From positions 1 to 61,579 of the forward strand of contig JAFKAC010000215.1 of assembly GCA_025766275.1 (NCBI GenBank): a DNA stretch of 61,579 nt, written 5' to 3'. The notes beneath the pieces are model-generated. The model was given only the letters and a program-made list of their open reading frames with translations. It ran no database searches and was not told the DNA's origin. The position numbers were made by a program, and so were the translations under genes. This document shows, piece by piece, positions 58,186 through 61,579 of the stretch. This DNA is from Lactarius indigo. Taxonomy: Eukaryota; Basidiomycota; Agaricomycetes; Russulales; Russulaceae. Numbering within the stretch: position 1 is the stretch's first letter; each line of letters starts with the position of its first letter.

Positions 58186-59157
58186 CGTGACGTACGCTGT
58201 AGGCTTGGTTGTAGGTATTCATTGTGTTCAATTCAATTGCAGGAGTCTAACCAATCATTGATCAAAAAAAAAAAAAAAAGAGTCTAACCAATCAGGTTTA
58301 GAATTTATAGTAAGCGATTGAATAAGCGATTGAATTGGAACACATCGTAAAATGCGCAGTGCGCATGCACGCGGCTGTAGTTCATGATTGGACGTCAATC
58401 ACTGGCTGGGCATTACGAAACGATATCGTGGGTTCCAAGGCGGAGCCAGAGTACGATACCTCCTCAAGTTCTTGTCCAATCAAATCACACAGATGGCGCG
58501 GGGTTCCAGTGAAGAATAGCGTCTCTGCGCTCATTTCACTTGCTTTTCTGACCACTGGGTGCTTCTCGAGCGTGAGCGCTCACTGTGAACTGGGGTTGCA
58601 CCACATTCCCTGGGAACATATACCGCTTTTGAGCCAACTACTGATGATGGGTGCACGCCGTGTAGGACAATCGTCTGATAGTGCATTCGGCCACGCCGGG
58701 GTGCGAATAATTAGACCTATTGGGGTTATGCGGTTTGCCATACAAGCCAAAGTGCCCATCGGTGCTTGAGCGGCTCGCCGCTGGTTCGCGCCGCAAAGTG
58801 CATGCTGATGGGAATATTGTCATGTTGTCATATAGACCAGAAATGCGGGCGCACATGAATCTATCAAGGAATGCTGCAGATACTTATCACGATGTCAGAA
58901 ACGTACGATTCCGATAGGTATAACTTAAACAAGACATAAAGTACACGAACGTACGCTCACGAATCCATAACAACAAACTTAAAAGCACCCAATCCTGGGG
59001 TGCTCGCTCTACCATAATCTCCGTGGATCTGATGAATTTCTGAATCAAGAACAAGAAAAAGTACAGTCACTTAGATTAAAAACAGCATCGTGTCATCACG
59101 CCGGCCGTGAATATCGCGTGAATGTTTGCTCACGTGTTTAAACCAGCGCGCTTTGCT
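58186..59157. other. Stretch with short direct repeats, no clear gene
   Basis: The direct repeat agtctaaccaatca occurs on both sides of a run of about 17 A residues (58241-58293), and aagcgattgaa repeats at 58312-58335. Small frames at 58335-58920 on both strands show no domain. Confidence 0.5.
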
Positions 59158-61579
59158 CTAGTCGATATGCATCCTCTGACAGTTTGCACACATCCCAGTG
59201 GCACGCCCCACTGCCTGAACGAAGTTCATGCAATCGCCGGTTTGTCCGTCCCGCAATCCATATGACGGCGGTTTGGGTGACGCGCGGATATCAGGCCGGC
59301 GCGGTGGAGGCGGAGGCGGAGGCGCTTTGCGTACGTCCGTTTGTCTACGTGGTAAAGGAGGGGGCACCTTCTTCTGGGGACCGCTGCCAGTACTTGTGCT
59401 GGTGTTGGTGCTGCTGCCGTTGTTATTGAACTGGTAATTGACGAACCCGTCGTCGTCGCTTGCGCGTCGCCGTACAAGATGAGAGCTCTCTTGCTCCGAC
59501 TCGTCTGCGGCACTTTCTGCAAGGCTTTCCGAGTCATAGCCATATCCGAACCCACCGCCAAGCGCTGCACTTGCTAACCTCTCGTGCTCAGTGTCAGTAT
59601 CGTGTGTTGTCGCGTCGGTGATCACCGAATGGATGAGACGCGTCGTCTTCTTGCGTGTTGGCCGCCTGTACCCTTTCTGTGCGCAAGCCAACTCGCGGAA
59701 GGGTGGGCGCATCCGTGTCTACGAGCGAGTGTCGGCTGCCAGATAGTGAACCCGTTGCATCAAAGCTTCCCTTGGACGATGACTTCCTTCGAAGCGGCGG
59801 AGGTGCAATTGATGGCGTGGGGGTAACACGGCGAGACCCCGCTGCAATAGGCTCAGTGTATACCGTGGGGAAGAGACCTTTCTTTCCACCGAGTGGCCCA
59901 TCATCCAGCCGTCGATGACCTCACCAATAACCACAATTTCGTCGCCGGTATTGAACGAAAGCTCGTCAGCGCTTCCGAGATAGTCGCTTACTGCTCGCAC
60001 GACCCTGGCGTTCCAACTCTCCACTACGGGCCTTGGATCCCAGAGGGGGTATGCGGGGGGACGGGTTTTGCTGGGGTTTTGACCACTTCCCAAGGGAGAG
60101 CAGAGAAGTGCTCTTCAAAGATTGCGCAGAGGTTCCCAGGTGCTCCCTCAGGTCAATGCTGTCGCTGTCTTCGTCGGCACCATCGCGCAGAGCTGCGAAC
60201 TGCTCGCGGTCCTTCTTCGAACCATTACGACCCCACATTGACCAGCTTCCCTTCTTCTTCTCTTCCTTGTCTGTTCTTCTCCCGTGCTGCCTCCACCGCG
60301 CTACCTGTGGTGGTTTGAGAGTCTGAAGCGTTTGCGACTGCGCACGGATCCTGCACGAGAGCGCACAGATCCTTTGCGAGAGCGCGGCTGGCGTGGTCGT
60401 TTCAGCTTCACTATCAGAGCCGTCTTGTGAGGGAGAACGTGATCGCGGACGAGCTTTCGAACTAGCGCGGGACCTGATTTTGGGCTTAGGCGACTCGGCC
60501 CTTTCGCGAGCAAAATCGTGCATCGGGCCGATATATCTCCGTGGTTCCATTAGCTTCGCAATTTGTTGTCTGGGAGCCCGTCGTTCAGTATTGGTTACAG
60601 AAGAGGGGACAGGCGTCCCAGAATACGCACTTTCCCGGCCAGTTATCCTTCACGTCCCGTAGGATCTGCGCGTACTGCTCTGCATAATTGAGTTCGTTGT
60701 CCAGGAGAGAGCCCAGCTCGCGGATTTGGTCAATCTCATTCTGTTGAATCGCTTCTATGCGTGCTTGGACGTCTGCTTCAGCTTCATCGCTACGAAAAAG
60801 CAAAAGACATTGTAAGATCGGGATGATTGGTAGGCAGGGTAGACACGTACTATCGGAACTCTGATTTTTCAAGTTCTTCTTGTGCCTCCCGCAGGTCCTT
60901 TTCTTTGGCCTTCTTGTTGTTCTCTAAGCGCTCTACTTGTTTCATGGCCGCATCTTTATTCAGCCTGTATGATGACGAGATCAGAGTCGACCGCCGGACA
61001 CAAGTGAGCGAATTCGTTCCCACCTGCGAGTCTCGAGCTTCTTTCTCTCGACCTCGTATCACCTGGTCTAAGAAACGCTGGAGTGCGATGATGAAAGTGC
61101 TACCGAGATTTCGGCCAAGTGCTTCTTGGGCTGTCGCAACATTGCAAAATGCGCGACCAAATCTGACAAGAGCCTGGCCTGTTGCACTGAGCACAAAGCA
61201 GACGAAGGAAGAAAGATAAGCGGTGATGTACCAAGGAGAGATTCATCGGCAAAATCCTCGCCATGACGGACCATAGTCACGCCAAACGCCTCTCTGGGAA
61301 GAACCTTGTCCGGATCATCCAGGGCGACGGAAAGCTTTTTCTTGGAGATTGATCTGTGGTACTGTTCCGCAGCAAGTTGCAACCTTGATGGTGCAGTTGA
61401 CTAAAGCCAGCTGAGAGATGTTTGAGTAAACTCACCGCTGAAGACCCTCTTTCCGAATTTCGATCTCTTGCTCTAACTCTTGGCTTCTCCAGTGAGCGTG
61501 GCCTTGCTTGGTATTGATGACCTCATCGGCCCACTGGATGGGGTTAGCAGGGACGAGTGGTCAAGGAATTAGAGAGTGT
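59158..61579 (-). CDS. BAR-SH3 protein (endophilin-like), 5' end outside window
   Basis: The first visible exon begins after an acceptor at about 61538 (WADEVINTKQGHAHWRSQE), so the start codon lies outside the window. A BAR domain follows: EQYHRSISKKKLSVALDD, GQALVRFGRAFCNVATAQEA, EAQEELEKSEFR, then IRELGSLLDNELNYAEQYAQ and LRDVKDNW. After an Arg/Ser-rich disordered region, an intron at 60086-60032 leads into an SH3 domain (AVSDYLGSADELSFNTGDEI, then GWMMG). The SH3 end, GLFPTVYTEPIAA, is one frame away: a base is missing near 59892. Further on, an intron at 59625-59574 restores ASAALGGGFGYGYD. The chain ends with a Pro-rich part (PPPPPPPRR) and CANCQRMHID at 59158. BAR-SH3 proteins bend membranes in endocytosis. 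Confidence 0.82.

Noticed and set aside
58241..58293. Direct repeats around an A-run as a retroposon insertion
   Set aside because: The repeat agtctaaccaatca flanks only the A-run itself, with no inserted body; polymerase slippage or a small duplication is simpler.
1..61579. CRISPR arrays, rRNA operons, bacterial-type operons
   Set aside because: No regularly spaced repeats, no rRNA signature and no polycistronic spacing; the intron-rich genes are eukaryotic. I could not do a reliable tRNA scan by eye.

Overview
The window looks like nuclear DNA of a mushroom-forming basidiomycete (Agaricomycete). Genes are split by many short GT-AG introns (about 40-65 bases) and by exons as small as 8 bases. 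The families present are typical of that group: a Goodbye-NACHT-ankyrin STAND protein, a DUF6533-type membrane protein, a DUF7729-type secreted protein, F-box proteins and an OTT_1508-like deaminase. All exon models here were built by hand by matching splice sites to reading phase. Family names rest on recognised motifs, not on a database search.

Layout. 0-6 kb: a secreted GPI-type protein and an F-box protein. 6-13 kb: a gene-poor stretch holding a badly decayed STAND relic. 13-15 kb: a Cdc20/Cdh1-type WD40 protein with an IR tail. 15-23 kb: three generations of sedolisin protease (a wreck, an intact copy, a broken 3' half) followed by a dead type-B carboxylesterase, with a small inverted-repeat element just upstream of the live sedolisin. 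24-29 kb: a 1174-residue coiled-coil protein and a DUF6533 gene made only of small exons. 30-39 kb: malate dehydrogenase and a PPR protein sharing a 114-base divergent promoter, a phosphopantetheinyl-transferase-like protein lacking the expected metal ligands, and an intact 13-exon P450. 39-48 kb: a possible small membrane protein, a gag-like protein with a hydrophobic tail, ARPC5, an F-box/WD40/UIM protein resembling yeast Ufo1, and the deaminase-fold protein. 48-58 kb: a STAND relic, a second inverted-repeat element, an intact 984-residue STAND protein, and a copper P-type ATPase whose 5' end is cut off where a fragment of the same STAND family begins. 59 kb to the end: a BAR-SH3 protein running off the window.

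Two modes of evolution lie side by side. Core genes (MDH, ARPC5, PPR, APC/C activator, coiled-coil protein) have clean, phase-consistent structures. Between them, secreted hydrolases and STAND immune-type receptors appear as intact copies next to dead paralogues, which indicates birth-and-death turnover. The STAND family occurs at four places (one intact gene, two relics, one short fragment). The fragment marks the truncated end of the copper ATPase, which also carries a frameshift.

The most unusual candidates are the phosphopantetheinyl-transferase-like pseudoenzyme, the deaminase next to the STAND cluster, the STAND fragment at the copper ATPase breakpoint, the paired inverted-repeat elements, and the micro-exon genes.
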